Shown: positions 35,040 through 48,663, counted from the stretch's first letter. The stretch is 64,000 nucleotides of DNA from Selaginella tamariscina (GCA_003024785.1 PUQB01000750.1:41833-105832), one strand, 5' to 3'. Notes: generated from the sequence alone by a model not told the origin. Made by a program: numbers and translations.

Positions 35040-35600
35040 CATTGTTTATAAGCGATTGGTATATGGATTGCATAATTATTTTTGTATTAACACGTTAATT
35101 AAATGATTATTCTTGTATTGATTCGACCGATACATTGGCCAACTTAAGTCCAATTGATATGTTCACATTATTATTCTTGTATTAACATGTAAATATGGCA
35201 AAATGTCAATCTAACCAATTCAAATGTGATCAATATGTTAATTGTATTAACATGTAAATATGGCTGGCCAACTTAAGTGATTCATATGTTAATCACTATC
35301 AACATGTCAATCCAACCAACACACTAACTAACTTAGAGGCAATTGATACATTAATTACATGGTTATTCTTGTCTCAACAAGTTAATTTAACTAACTTAGA
35401 GGCAATACATACATTGATTACATAGCTTTTTTTTGTATGAACATGTTAATTTGAATAGCTATTTATTAACGTTAATCTTACCATCTCAAATGAGATTGGT
35501 ATATTAATCACATAGTTATTCTCATATCAATATGTTAATTTGACTTTACAACTTAAAGACGATTGATACATTAATCACGAGGTTGTTTAATAAATATTTA
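35040..35600. repeat. Degenerate AT-rich satellite, about 65-80 bp period
   Basis: The theme GATACATTAATTACATGGTT / ATTCTTGTATTAACATGTTA / CCAACTTAGAGGCAATT recurs about seven times with drift and small deletions. Confidence 0.75.
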
Positions 35601-35959
35601 TTAATATATGTAATATTGCAACTTAATCACGACTACAATAGTATGATGTAAGACAAACAAATTTGGTGTAACACTTGGTGGAATTATATGCTTTAATGTT
35701 GTAATTTCAACACACAATTCCAATTTATTAAGTTATATAAGGATAAAAGAGGTTTTAGATATCTAAGTTGAAGATAAAAGAGATTTTTAAATATAATATT
35801 TTTAAGGTATAAATATTAAATGTCCAAAATGAATATTAATATATTTTAATTCGATATATTGAACTAAATAATCTTAAGAAATTTATTTAAATTATACTTT
35901 TAAGGTCAATCAAGAATTTAAATAATCTTATTCATGTTTAAGAAATATATCATAAGTTT

Positions 35960-37560
35960 TAGTATGACTCCACCCTTTACTTCGAAGGTTGATTGTTATT
36001 ACATATTGGATTATGTGATAAGCCTTAGGTGTAGAAGAAACATGCTTGCTTAGTGCACTTGGGTATTTAGTGATGGTCTAGCCAGGTGTTATTAGGTATT
36101 TACATGAAACTCTAAGTGAAGCTAGCACTTTCATATAACTCTCTCCCGATTTTAATGTCCCAGTTAGGTTTTTTGGTTAGTTCGGCATGTTAATAAATAG
36201 GGTTAGGAACACCCTTAGGGTTGACCTAACCCTAGGGTTTCCCTAACCCTCGGTAGGGTTTAGGGTAGGAATTAAGTTAAGTTAAACTCATTTCATTTAA
36301 TTAAGGGTTGGCATTTCATGTTAGCCCGCTTACATGTAAGGTAGGGTATATGTAGGAGAGTTCCTAACGAGAGTTCATTATACTTTTATCCATGAAGTTT
36401 TAGCTTGTGTCGTCAAGACACAACTCTTTGTTGTGTCACTTCAACTTTTAAACAATAAGGGTACATCCCACCTTCAGGGAGCCTACCCTTAACGTTTGTG
36501 AATTCATGCCTAGGAGGTCTTGTCAGATTATACATTCCAAGAGGCAAAGGTTGAGGCTCCTCATCCACGTCAAGCTAAAAGGAACACTTACAACTAAGTA
36601 GGCACGTTCATGTCCTTGTTCAACTATGGTCGTGGGATTTTGGTTAATAGGTCTTCCTTATTGTGTTCCTAAGGATAACATAGGGGTTTTAGAGTTGGCA
36701 TTTGAAAGCCACATTTGTGACACTTGGTGCAACTCTTGAATCTAAGGGGTTATGGCATGATAGAGGAAATAGTGTTACATGAAGATGTAACATTAAGTTA
36801 TATAGTACAATGCCTAAGGCACACCGTTTGGGGTTGTCTCATGGGGTTAACGATGAGGGTTAGATACTCTAATAAGCAAGCATATTTATGCTCACATTAG
36901 AGTGTTAAGCCTTGGGCATCGGCTCAAGGGTGGTTAGATCTCGTAACTAGGTGTGCCAATGGCACACTTGGGTAGGGGGTGTTCTCCTTAGGATGTAGGG
37001 GTTGAACAACCTAAGCTCATTAGTAAGAGCCCTTTTATGATGCACTTGTGGAGTTATATACTTAGGGTTATCCAAACCTAACATAGGGGAGTTTGCTTAG
37101 TAAAACACTCATGTTTACCTACAATGCACACTCGTGTTAGGACTAAGGTATAACTTGACCATTCAAACCCTTAGGGGTTAGTCGTGGTTCAAGGCACCCT
37201 TGTCACTCTAAAGGGGTTGTACTCCCCAATGAGGTGATTCCTTATGGGTAAGTCACAATGCCTTGGCTCTATCACAAGGGTAATGCTAAGCATGTCTCTT
37301 TAGTGGGATTGGGCCATAAGTCTGTCTAGGTCTATTGGGGAAGGATTCTAAAGTCTACTCGAAATATCCTTTAATAGTCATTCTAGAGGACTTAGGGTAT
37401 AACCCTAAGTCTTGTACCTATTTGGGCATATGAGTTAGGCCTTAGGTGTTATCTTGGAAGACTTGACGTTGCTCACACATGGAATTATTGACGCTGGAAG
37501 GCCACTTGACAACCACATGTTGCCACGTGTTAACCCTCCAAGTTAAAATTTTAACAAAAT
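35960..37560 (+). repeat. R-family dispersed repeat, copy R2 (longest)
   Basis: Same ordered landmarks as R1 and R3: GTGCACTTGGGTATTTA, GCTAGCACTTTCATAT, a cluster of CCCTAGGGTT, AAGGGTACATCCCACCTTCAG, GGGTGTTCTCCTTAGGATG and TTAACCCTCCAAGTTAAAAT. No open frame of interest. The telomere-like CCCTAACCCTAGGG cluster is at 36215-36265. Confidence 0.8.
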
Positions 37561-38439
37561 CTATTTGAATTATGAAATAGAACGCCTTTTAAGGTTGAAT
37601 AGTGTTATGCCATGTTTATGGAACTTGTTAAGATGTATTAAAGGTGAACAAATCTTCTTACAGAATTTGTCAAATCCAATACATGATTTGCATTTGAAAA
37701 GTTTATTTAAATAGACCATCAACCACAATTTGACAAAGTTTGTAATAATGGTGCTAAATAAGAGTTGTGTATGTTAAATAAATGAGTACTTCTTGACCTT
37801 GTAAACTGCTTCGTATACTTTATTGCATGGTGGTAAAGGTTAATTAAGATTTAACATCTTCTTTATAGCATATGTGCAAGTAGAATATATATGTGTGTGT
37901 GTGGCAACATGGTAAATATAAAGGTTAACCATGATATATTTTGGAAGTTACTAAGAGTTATTTACAGAGTGACTAATTTTAAAATCAAGACAACCTATAT
38001 TTGGTTGATAGGACAACCTAAATATAATGAGGAATATACCTTCTCTTTGTATATATAAAGCTTAACATTAATACTGTTTTTATGGAGCAATTGTCAAGGC
38101 CAAGAAGTTAAGAACATAATATGAATCAGAGTATTGAATATTTATGAATTAAAGAGAAAAAAAATATAATAAGGTTAACTAAAACAATAAAACAACCCAT
38201 AACTTATGTTAAATTAAAATACTTAAAATCTAATTTTAGCCTACTAAGATCTTAACTTGGAATATTTTCAGCATTGTATAATCTAGAAACTAATGAACTA
38301 CCAATCCCCATACAATTAATTCTCAAATATTATAGTATATTTCTTTAAGATATTCTAAGGCATATCTTGATATAAACATCAACATCCTATCAATATATTA
38401 TAAGGCATATTTTAGCATTGATATCAGCATAATATTTTG
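37561..38439. other. AT-rich, no gene seen
   Basis: About 880 bases between R2 and the chromodomain end of Gypsy-1. May contain the Gypsy-1 3' UTR/LTR, but I cannot identify an LTR. Confidence 0.5.
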
Positions 38440-41400
38440 GTGGTTCATGATCCCCTCTTTAGCAGCGAGTTTCACGAGCGACACCATGGCTTTGATGTGG
38501 TTTGTGAAGATAAGAATGATGAAAAGTAGCAATAACCTCTTGTGCATGAATAAGATTTTCTACTGGCTTTTAAGTTCTATCACTAAAAGAGTAACCAACC
38601 CAATCGACGAGATAGTACAATTTATCACAAAGAAATTTGGAATCTATTATAGCAACAACCTTGTACTCTAGTGTACCATCAAGCTCAATTAGTGATGGTG
38701 GTGGGATTGTATGATTAGTTAATGTATTCACCGTAGAAGGTTCTAACACAGATACATAGAATCGTGGACCTTCATGAAAAATGAGGAATTTTAGGTGGAA
38801 GGCGACATCATTGATCTTATCAATAATGAAAAATGGTTCAAGTCGTTGGTAATCTAGCTTATCACATGGCCTAGTGTTCTTGAGATTGTATCAAAAAAGT
38901 CAAACACGATCATCAATTTGGAAAACATGAGTAGCACACTAATGTCGATCAACAATTGGAAGCTTGGGCATGATGAAGGTAGCTAGCTCCTCTTGAATAC
39001 AGTGTAGATGATAGAGACGTTGGTGCAAGCATGTAGCAACCAACATGGATGCTGACAAGTGATGGTGATTGACCTGCACCGAGTTGTTATATGCAAACTT
39101 GGGAATGAGCAAGACATTAACTCAATTGTCTTGTTGGTAAATACTAAAACACCGAAGGTATTGCTCAAAGGTCTAAATGGTATGTTCATTCTAATCGTCG
39201 GTTTGTGGATGGTAACCTGAGAAAAACTTGTGCTTAATGTTAAGAATCTCGAGCAACCGTTTTTAAAACTTTACAAACAAATTGAGCTTTGCGATTATCG
39301 ATAATGTCCTTCGGGAAGCCATTAACCGAAACACCTCTCGTATCACTAGATGGGCAATCTCTTCACTTGTAATAAACTTAATGTATGATATGAAATGAGC
39401 CATTTTGGAAAACTTATCCATCATAAGCAAGGTTGAGTTAGAGCTAAAAAGATTGATGATAAAGTCTATGAAAATCAACTTATAAGAGAAACTTAGGATT
39501 GACAATGGCTTGAGCAATTCATATAGGTGATGATGAATAACCTTGGACCATGAATACATTGCCACAAGTTTATACAAAGTCGACTACATACTTACGAAGT
39601 TGAGGCCAACAATACTCACGAGTAACAAGCTCAAGTGTTTTGCAAGCCTCAAATATCTAGCAATAGTGGCATCATGATAAGACTATAATACTTGGAGACA
39701 AGAAGGACATTCTAGTATGTACAGTAATCCATTGTAGAAGAACATGTCATCTCAAACCTTGAATAGTTTGTAATCACCATGATCAAAACTGGAACTGAAA
39801 CTTAAAGCTCAATCAAGAACAATATGATTTAAGACATCATATGCAAAGGCATCATTAGTAACACTGCGCAAACCATGTCCAAAATGCTAGTGTTCACTAA
39901 GGTTGGTTTTACCTCAACAACCATCATCTTTAGAAGGTATGATCCCAAATAACATGTTGTTGTTGATCAAATACTAGATCACTTAGTCGGGGAATAAGGT
40001 AGAAACGTTGAGACAAAGCATTTGTTTTATCTTATTGAGAACTTAGATAATATGTGATGTCAAAGTTGAACCAAGTTAAGAATTGAGCCCAATGGAACTA
40101 TTAACGACTCAACACCCAAGCTATCTTGTGGTCATTGTAAACCACGACTTTGTGAAAAGCCTTTAAGAAATGTCTTCACTCTTCGAACGAGTTCATAATA
40201 GATAAAATTTTTATTATGTACCTCATAGTTGATCTCTAACAACAAGTACTTGTGAGAGTAGAAAGTCACATGGTGAAATTATCCCTTTTTTTTTTACTTG
40301 AGAGAGAACATTACGATGTGCAAAGTCTTATGCATCAATTTTGATAATAGAAGGTTGCTCAAGTAAGGATCCAAGCTGAAGTGAAAATATGCTTGAGATC
40401 TTGGAATGCTGCAAACAACTTGTTCTTATGTAAGTTTGGTGACTGGCAACTTGATCTTAGAGTAGTTTTTGATGAATTTGCGGTAAAAGTTGGCAAAACC
40501 AAGAACACATTGCACATACTACTAGCGTGGAGCTTGTCAATCTAGCACAATTCTGACTTTAGTTGGGTCCATGAAAACCCCTCATGCAAAACGATGTACC
40601 CCAAGATCTTGCTCAAAAGTACACTTCTTTAGCTTGGAGTAAAGATCATGATCTTGTAAAGTCTCATAGATTCAAAAACTCATAGAAAATGTCATTGACC
40701 ATTTTGTAAAAGATAGCTAATGCATTGGTGAGACTAAATGGCATCACTATGTATTTGAAATGTTTATACTTTGTACAAAACATGGTCTTCCAGTCATCTC
40801 CTAAGCAGATTCTAACCAAATTGCATGCACCTTGAAGATCAATCTTGGTGAAGTACTTAGTTCTAAAGAGAGACTGAACATCAATGATAAAGGGTACCAA
40901 TTGCGTATAATGATTTTATTGAGTCCACGGTAATCCACAACCATGTGTAATGAGCCATGTTTATTCTTAATGAAGAAGACATGGGCACTTGCTGCAACTT
41001 GAAATGTCAAATGAACTTATTGAACATGTTTTTTCTCAATATATATTCGTAAGGCCTCCAACTCCTTTAAAAAGAATGTGTAAATTGGACCCTAGGGCGG
41101 CTGGGCTCCTTCAACGAAATCAATGAATAGTCATAAGAACAATGTTCTAGAAGCTTACTCACCTTGATCTTGTTGAACACATTGTTAAAGTTGGTGTACT
41201 TGGCTGGGAGTTGAGAAACATGTGTATTGGAACTCATTCAAGAAGGTGAGCAAGATCCTTTGTCTATCTTTGTCGTGATATCATTACTCCAACACCTTAA
41301 TCAAGTTCCTCTAGGGAAATCATGTTGATTTGCAAAGGTATTGAAATGGAGGCTCAAGGCTCGAAATCCGACTCCTTTTGATGGATCAAAACACCACTTC

Positions 41401-41866
41401 CGCCAATCAACACTTGGGTTGTGTAACTCAAACCACAGCATGCCAAAGATAATGAGGTACTCAGGGCTATTGATCATATTGAAGAGGATTATGTAAAAAC
41501 TATCTTCCAGTGTGACTTATACAAGTTCAGACTCCCCAATAATGGCACGTGGTACAACTAGTCAAAAATCCACGACCGAAATTGGGACCTTATAGGAAAG
41601 CTTCTTTAAGGTGATTATATGATGATGAGCAAAATTATGATCCATGAAACAAGCACTGGCTTTAGAATCAAGGTTATTACTTTGCAACAATTTGCCTTAT
41701 AGAGCTCAACTTGTGTGACAAAAGACTTACTAACTCAAGAAAACAAAATGAAGCCAAATGTTTATAGGGACTCTTTATGCTTGGGATTGTCTAACCAAAC
41801 AACTCTAACTTTGGCTAAACTTACACATTTAAATCTTTGCTAAGCTTGTTAATGACTTCAAAATTG

Positions 41867-42450
41867 TGTCAAGCCACGATCCAGGAACAAGGAAGTAAGC
41901 AGGATTCTGAGAACAAGGAAGTGAACAGGATTTCGAGAACAAGGAAGTGAGCAGGATTCCGAGAATAAGGAAGCTTGACTCAGAAGCAGGACAATGAGCA
42001 GGACATGGAACATGACAGGAACTGGAGCAGGACAGTAACTAGGAACCAAAAACAAGACAAGAGCAGGAGGCAAGGAGTAAGACAAGACAAGAACAAGATA
42101 AGACAAGATTGATCGTAGAAAGACTAGTGTTGATAATAACTAATTGTACAACAATTAGGTCGGAGCTTTTATGCTCACAGCTCCAAGCTAATCTGGTCAT
42201 GAGTTAAAAATAGTGACCCTTATCCTCTAGGTATATCATGTAGTATATCTTATAGGCATATCTTGTAGGAATATCCTATAGCATATCCTGTAGGTATATC
42301 CTATAGGAATATCCTATAGGCATATCCTGTAGGAATATCCTGTAAGTATATCCTGTAGGAATATCATGCAGGCATATCCTGTAAGTATATTTTATAAGCA
42401 TATCCTGTAACCCTTATCATGTATCCTGCATCCTGTATTGGGTCGTGACA
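41867..42450 (-). mobile_element. Solo LTR (584 bp) inside Gypsy-1
   Basis: On the minus strand it starts TGTCACGACCC and ends GGCTTGACA, with 5-bp flanks AATTG (left) and AGTTG (right) as an aged target duplication. It interrupts Gypsy-1 between the protease and zinc-knuckle regions. No internal coding. Confidence 0.75.
42225..42415. repeat. Short tandem repeat of ATATCCTGTAGG-type units
   Basis: About 13 variants of (G/C)(A/T)ATATCCTGTAGG spaced 15-16 bp, inside the solo LTR. Confidence 0.9.
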
Positions 42451-43171
42451 AGTTGTTGCTCCTACTTAATGGCTTGGAACTTTTAAGACATATGTGTTGA
42501 CCATTTGCCTCGACTTGTTGAGGCAGTTGATCATGATGTTGGCCATGGCCACCACAATAGAGACACAAACCAATAGTCCTATGGCATTGCTTCTCAATTA
42601 TAATTAAGGGTTTATAGTGTTGAGCATGAACTGCCTCACACTCCATGGGAACTGCACCTCCACCAATATTGGGGCATAAGTTATCATTTGCATCACTAGT
42701 GGTGATGCTACTACTACGCATAAGTGTACTCATCCTTAGTTGAGATACCTAGAATAGCTCCAAGCAATGCTCAAATAACTAATTATTGCATAATACAACA
42801 TGATTAATAGTTTTGATAAGGACTTCGGTTCCTTGTGGAATGTTATGAGGAGATCTTTGATATCATTGTGTAGTTCTTGTTGAAATTGGTGCATCAAGGC
42901 TTCCTCATATCATTGTACATCACACACCAAGAGATGGAACTTTAATGCATAAATTATCTTGTGAACATTGTTGGTGTCACCAAAGCAGTTCTTAAATTCC
43001 AGAATGAATACATCAAAATTGTTCAGCAATGGGTGGAACCATGATCGTGCAATGTTGGTAAGCACTAAATTGACCAAGCCTACATTTGATTGGTCTTTAG
43101 AGTAATGACTAGGATTATTTGGATAACCAAGCTGACTTGGTTCATGAATTCATGGAACTAAGACTTGGTAC

Positions 43172-43569
43172 TGTCACAACCTTGTGCAAAGGCGAAACCT
43201 TTAGAACAAGGGTGGAACCTTGAAAGGAGGAGATTGTATTCAAGAAAGAAATGAATACAAAATGAAACACAAGGCCGAAGACTAGTGTTGAATGATTCTG
43301 AAAAACCTGGAACTAGAACCCTGTTTATATATCTGAGGTCCTGAGGATTGTATGGTCCACAACTGATCTGGAATGTGTGATCCACAACTGGTCTGGAATG
43401 TGTGGTCCACACTGGTCTGGAACATGCGTATGAATATACACCTTGCTGTTGATGGTGTAGTTCAGCATCCAGAATCATACGGACTAGTTGGTTAACACAT
43501 GTGTGCCTTAGCCAAAAGGTCTCGAGTTCAAGTCCTGTGAAAGTTAAAAAATGACCCATGATCCTTACA
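43172..43569 (-). repeat. 3' LTR of Gypsy-2 (398 bp)
   Basis: Minus strand starts TGTAAGGATCATGGG after the purine tract and ends GGTTGTGACA. Confidence 0.9.
43485..43535 (+). promoter_or_regulatory. tRNA-like Pol III A and B boxes inside the Gypsy-2 LTR
   Basis: TAGTTGGTTAACACATG (A-box-like) is followed about 34 bases later by GAGTTCAAGTCC (B-box-like, consensus GGTTCRANTCC). Present in both LTRs (second near 48973-49023), on the strand opposite to the element. Confidence 0.45.
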
Positions 43570-43599
43570 CTATCTCCCCCTTCGATAGCGGTGCTCGTC

Positions 43600-44170
43600 A
43601 TTGTCCAGGTTTTGCAGGATGAACAAGATGAGTAGCAGGCTCCCAACTCGGCAAAGATGAGTAGCAGGCTCCCAACTCGGCAACCTAGTCCAGGGGCAAC
43701 CTAGTCCAGGTTTTGCAGGATGAACAAGATGAGTGCTCCCAACTCGGCAACCTGGATGAACAAGATGAGTAGCAGGCTCCCAACTCGGCAAAGATGAGTA
43801 GCAGGCTCCCAACTCGGCACCTAGTCCAGTTTTGCAGGATGAACAAGATGAGTGCTCCCAACTCGGCAACCTGGTCCAGGTTTTGCAGGATGAGTAAGAT
43901 GAGTAGCAGGCTCCCAACTCGGCAACCTGGTCCAGGTTTTGCAGGATGAACAAGATGAGTAGCAGGCTCCCAACTCGGCAACAAGATCAGGAGCATGAAC
44001 AAGATGAGTAGCAGGCTCCCAAGATGAGTAGCAAGCTCCCAAGTGCGTTCGCCAGGTGGATAACCGATCTAATCCACGAAATAGTGAAGCTGACCACGAA
44101 CAAGATTAGCAGGCTCCCAACTTGGCAATAAGATCAGGAGCATGAACAAGATGAGTAGCAGGCTCCAAGT
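43600..44170 (-). repeat. VNTR in Gypsy-2 built from the chromodomain tail
   Basis: Units of CAAGATGAGTAGCAGGCTCC / CAACTCGGCAACCTGGTCCA / GGTTTTGCAGGATGAA recur about eight to ten times in whole or part. On the minus strand the unit encodes SWEPATHLVHPAKPG, a repeat of the TWEPATHL end of the element's own chromodomain. A flanking 100-bp block (GTTCGCCAGGTGGATAACCG..) is also duplicated (44047 and 44168). Confidence 0.9.
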
Positions 44171-47100
44171 GTTCGCCAGGTGGATAACCGATCCAATCCA
44201 CGAAATAGTGAAGTGACCACGAACAAGTTTGGAGTCAAGAATTGCAGCAACCTCAAACTCAGGTTCACAGGAGGTGGTGGAAGAAGTCGGCCAGGATAAG
44301 GCTCCAACAAGGAAACATGGAACACGGGATGGATCCGGATGGTTGGCGGAAGCTCGAGACGAAACGTCACATCAGAGAGTTTGTCGATGATGCGAAATGG
44401 CCCCAAGCGTTGATAGTCCAGCTTGTCACAGGGACGTGTGGTTGGCCAATGACGCCGGAGGAGCCACACTTGGTCACCAATTGTGAATGCTGGAGGAGAG
44501 GAACGGGAACGATCAGCAGCTTGTTGTTGCAAATCCCGAGCGCGTTGAAGATGATGCTGCACTTCTCATGGACCTGTCGGAGATGCTCAACACGATCATC
44601 GGCAGCAGTGGTGAGGCCAGGAACCACGGGCAAGCTGTAGGACCAGCGAGGATGAACACCAGAGAACGCGAAAAATGGCGACACACCTATGGATGAGTGT
44701 GCCGTGTTGTTGTACGCGAACTCGGCAGCAGGAAGGAGATCGACCCAATCATCTTGCAGATGAGAAATGAAACACCGGAGATATTGTTCCAGAGTCTGAA
44801 TCGTGCGCTCCGATTGTCCATCTGTTTCAGGATGATGTGCAGTAGACAGCTTCCCGGTGATACGTAGCCGATCTAGGAATCTCCGCCAGAATGCCGAAGT
44901 GAACTGGGGACCTCGATCTGACAAGTTCATCAGGAAGACCATGAAGACGGAACACCTCCCGGTACACCAGATCTGCAGCATCAGGACCCGAACATGTCTT
45001 GTTGCAGGGAACAAAGTGCGCCATCTTAGAGAACCGATCAACAATGACTAGGACAGCATCAAACCCTCTAGAAGGCGGTAAATCCGTGAGGAAATCCATG
45101 GTGATGGATGACCATGGCCGCTGAGCAATAGGAAGAGGCTGTAGTAGTCCAACCGGTCGATGACGAGGAAGCTTTGTACGCTGGCACGTGTCACAAGATC
45201 GCACAAATCTCTCAACATACACGCGAAGCCGAGGCCACCAGAACACCCGTTGTACCAGCTCGATCGTCTTCGAATGCCAAAATGTCCTGCAGCTGTGTTG
45301 TCATGGCAGTGTTGGACAGCTCGCAACCTCAGTTCTCCGTCCGGAACATAGATTTGGATGTGGTGGTACAGCAACCCATTATGAAGATGGAAAGCAGCAT
45401 AATCTCGTAGTTGTGACCCTGAAGACAATGGCTGAACTCGTCGAACATGTGCAAGGACATCACGAGCAAACTCGTCTTGAGGGAGATTTTCTCGGATTAG
45501 ATCCAAAAACGAAGTGTCAACTGGAGCAGAAGAACGGGAAAGCGCGTTTCCAACAACTGGTCGGAGCTCAGGATGACTTGTTCTTGTTGATCAAATCGGA
45601 TTTCACCTGGTACTGGAGCTAGGTAACTGCGACGAGATAAGGCATCTGCTTTGCCATTTAGACGACCGGGACGATGAATAATCTCGTATCGGAACCGGGA
45701 CAAAGACTGTGCCCATCGCGCCTGACGTCGATTGAGAACTCGTGCTGTTGCCCAGTACTGGAGGTTCTTGTGATCACAATACACCTTAACCACATGCGGG
45801 GAACCTTCAAGGAATCTGCGCCACTCCTCAAAGGCATCGACGATCGCCAGCAGCTCCTTGTTGTAGACATCGTAGTTGATCTCAGGTGCAGTGAACTTGC
45901 GGGAATGGAAAGCAATGGGATGGAGAAGATGATCTGGACCTTCCTGGGACAACACTCCACCAATGGCGAAGTCAGAGGCATCAGCTTCCACGAAATATGG
46001 CTTCGCAGGGTCAGGATGGATAAGAACAGGTGCCGAGGTGAACGCCTTCTTTAGGAACTCGAACGCCTCCTCAGCCTCAGAGGACCAGACAAATGGAACA
46101 TCCTTGCCAGTCAACTTCGTCAATGGCAATGCAATCTTGGAGAAATCCCGAACGAAACGTCGATAGAAGTTCGCAAACCCGAGGAAACATCGAACATCAC
46201 GAACATTTGATGGTCTCTCCCACTCCAATACAGTCCGGACTTTTGCAGGATCCATGTGAACACCTTCAGCTGAAATGATGTACCCCAGGAACTCGACAGA
46301 CTGCTGACTGAAAGAGCACTTCTCCAACTTGGCAAACAAGTGGTGCTTCCGGAGCCTCTCCAAGACTAACCGTACATGCCGTTCGTGTTCTTCTCGAGTC
46401 TTGGAAAATATCAGGATGTCGTCTAGGTACATGATGACAAACAAATCCAAGAAGTCCCGAAAATATCGTTAGCCATGTGCTGGAACACAGCAGGTGCATT
46501 TGTCAGGCCGAACGGCATTACTACGTACTCGAAATGTCCGTAGCGTGTACGGAAAGCTGTTTTCCACTCGTCCCCTTCTCGAATTCGGATGAGATTGTAC
46601 GCTCCTCTTAAATCGATCTTTGTGAAGTACGGGCACCAGAAAGACGTTCGAGCATGTCGGAGACGAGCGGGAGAGGATACTTGTTTGGAATGGTGACCTT
46701 ATTCAGATCTCTGTCCACCACGAGCCGGAGACTTCCATCCTTCTTGGAAACAAAGAATACTGGAGCACCAGCCGGTGATCGCGAATGACGGATAAATCCG
46801 GTGACAAGATTCTCCTCAATGTATTTCCTCAATGTCTCCAACTCTGTTGGTGAGAGACCGTAAATGGGACCGGAGGACGGCTGCTTACCCTCAACGAGAT
46901 CGATAGGACAGTCGTACTCACGGTGCGGTGGCAAGGCAGAAGCTTTCTTTTTGTCGAAGACGTCTGCGAAATCGGCATACTGCTTTGGTAAGGCAGGAGG
47001 AACAGAAACATCCTTAGCAGAGCAGGGATAGACTTTGATCGCGAACACGGATGCTGGGTCATGTCGGCTATCTTTCTTGAACTGCTTCAAGGTGATATGC

Positions 47101-47480
47101 GAGACTCGAAGTGGAGGAGGAACTGGAACAGGATCGGAATCAAAGAGTGTGGCTGGAGTTGAAACAGCTGGGAAACTGTTCATGAAACGTTCTCTCCAAC
47201 CAGGATCCACCAACTCGATCCACGGCAAACCAAGGATAATCGTAGAGTCTGGAATAGAAACAACACTGAAGGAGATGTTGCACACAGCACCGCAAGCAAC
47301 GACCTCAACGAACTCCGTGTCATTTATTACCGCTCCAGATTTGATATCTCGTCCATCAACGACCCGTACAGAACCAGGAGTCTTCAAAGGATGTAGACGG
47401 ATCCCGTGCTGACAGCAAAATTCTTGTCGATGAAATTTGCGTTCGCTCCGCTATCCACCAAAGCTTTACCAGAGAACTCC
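44134..47480 (-). pseudogene. Gypsy-2 pol: protease, RT, RNase H, integrase, chromodomain
   Basis: Protease [18 protein letters not shown] near 47450; RT start [16 protein letters not shown] near 46760; RT active site [15 protein letters not shown] near 46440 (intact YLDD); RNase H FVEADASDFAIGGVLSQ and YNKELLAIVDAFEEW; integrase zinc-finger part CDTCQRTKLP, catalytic MDFLTDLPPS, SDRGPQFTSAF and PETDGQSERT (all three DDE residues present); GPF motif YQRLGPFRIIDKL near 44440; chromodomain start FEVAAILDSKLVRGHF near 44230. Frames break near 47400, 46600, 45500, 45050 and in the chromodomain. The 46450-45497 RT/RNase H stretch is open for 317 codons. Confidence 0.9.
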
Positions 47481-47899
47481 ACCTCTGGTGTCTTCAGCTG
47501 CACCGGAACATGGAACGGCTTGCACACCTTCGTGGAATGGAATGGATCCAAGATGAGGAAGGGAAGATGTTATGAGTGAAGAGCCTTGAGGAACATGAGT
47601 TGTTCCACGGCAATCCAGCCGGACGGCTCCTATTCGGGCTGGATCTTCTCGTTTCCGGCAGCACAGCAAGGGCCACTTCACGAGCTTGTTTTGGACGTCG
47701 ATGACAATTCTCCAACTTGTGGTACGGGTCCCCACAGTACAAACAAAGCTTGTACTGAATCCGCTTTTAACGTTCGGTTGCAAAACTTGCCTCGGCGTGA
47801 TCGCCCTAATTCCATCGGGGATGGTTCTACTGAGGAAGATGATGAATCAGCAGATGAGGGAACAGGGACTGCAGAAATGGAAGAAGACGGCACCAAGAA

Positions 47900-48555
47900 G
47901 AAAGAAAGGATGCCGACGTTCTTGTTTCCGCTCGATCAACCGGTTGTCACAACGAATTGCCAACTCGATCATGCTGGTGAGGGTTTCGGAACCGCAAAAT
48001 TCAGCAACATGTCTTTGACCTCGTCCTGCAACCCCGACCGGAAAACCTCCTTGAGAGCACGATCTCCCCATGTGACATCACAAGCAAGAAGTTGAAACTT
48101 CGATGCGTACTCTGCTACCGACATACCCCCTTGGTGAAGCTGACGGAGTTTGGTGATGGCAGCACTCTCACGATCCACGTCACTGAACATCGCCGTGAAC
48201 CGTTCCACAAACTCGTCAAAATTCCCAAGGATCGGATCATTGTTCTCCAGCAAGGCTGAGAACCATGAAAGAGCAGAACCAGAAAGCAGCGACCCGATCA
48301 ATCCAACCTTAATGGGTTCTGTGCTGTAGCGCCTCGGCTGCATCACGATCCGCAACGAACTTGATTGAGAAAACCTCGGAACTTCGATCGGGTACCATCG
48401 AACTTTTCGGGCATGCTGATCTTCGGCTCTGGAGAATTCGCACGCTGTCGGAGCTGATCATTCTCCAGGTGTAGTTGTTTGAGCTGCTGCTGGAGGGCAG
48501 CAACTTGCTCATGAAGAGCATGCTCGGACATGATGAGTCGAAGAAGAAAAATCAA
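47900..48555 (-). pseudogene. Gypsy-2 gag, frameshifted
   Basis: The N-terminal part has a coiled coil (ALHEQVAALQQQLKQLHLEN) and ISMPEKFDGTRSKFRGFL. After a frame change near 48350 the capsid-like domain follows: KVGLIGSLLSGSALSWFSAL, DEFVERFTAMFSD, LRQLHQGGMSVAEYASKFQ. This is the retrotrans_gag arrangement of plant Ty3 elements. The zinc knuckle CLYCGDPYHKLENC (CX2CX4HX4C) follows near 47740, in another frame. Confidence 0.85.
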
Positions 48556-48663
48556 AAAGAAAAAAGAAAAGAAAATCAGAAAAGAAAGAAAAGAGAAAAG
48601 AAAGAAAAGGGATCGATGACAAGCGGAAACAGAAGCTTGTCACTACCGCAGAATCATTCAAAC

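Larger units (their letters stand above)
38440..43171 (-). mobile_element. Gypsy-1, decayed chromovirus (Ty3 type)
   Basis: Minus-strand order: gag about 43166-42760 (ARSWFHPLL and LKFHLLVCD pieces), zinc knuckle CLYCGGHGQHHD near 42560, RT about 41010-40664 (VDYRGLNKIIIRNWYPL, FTKIDLQGACNL), RNase H remnants, integrase about 39577-39263 (MDKFSKMAHF, HLVIREVFRL), chromodomain near 38650-38570 (LYYLVDWVGYSF). All frames are broken. It is entered by a solo LTR at 41867-42450 and cut by Gypsy-2 at 43172. Confidence 0.88.

Noticed and set aside
36215..36265. Interstitial telomere array
   Set aside because: Only a few imperfect CCCTAGGG/CCCTAACCC units, shared by all R-family copies, so part of the repeat rather than a telomeric relic.
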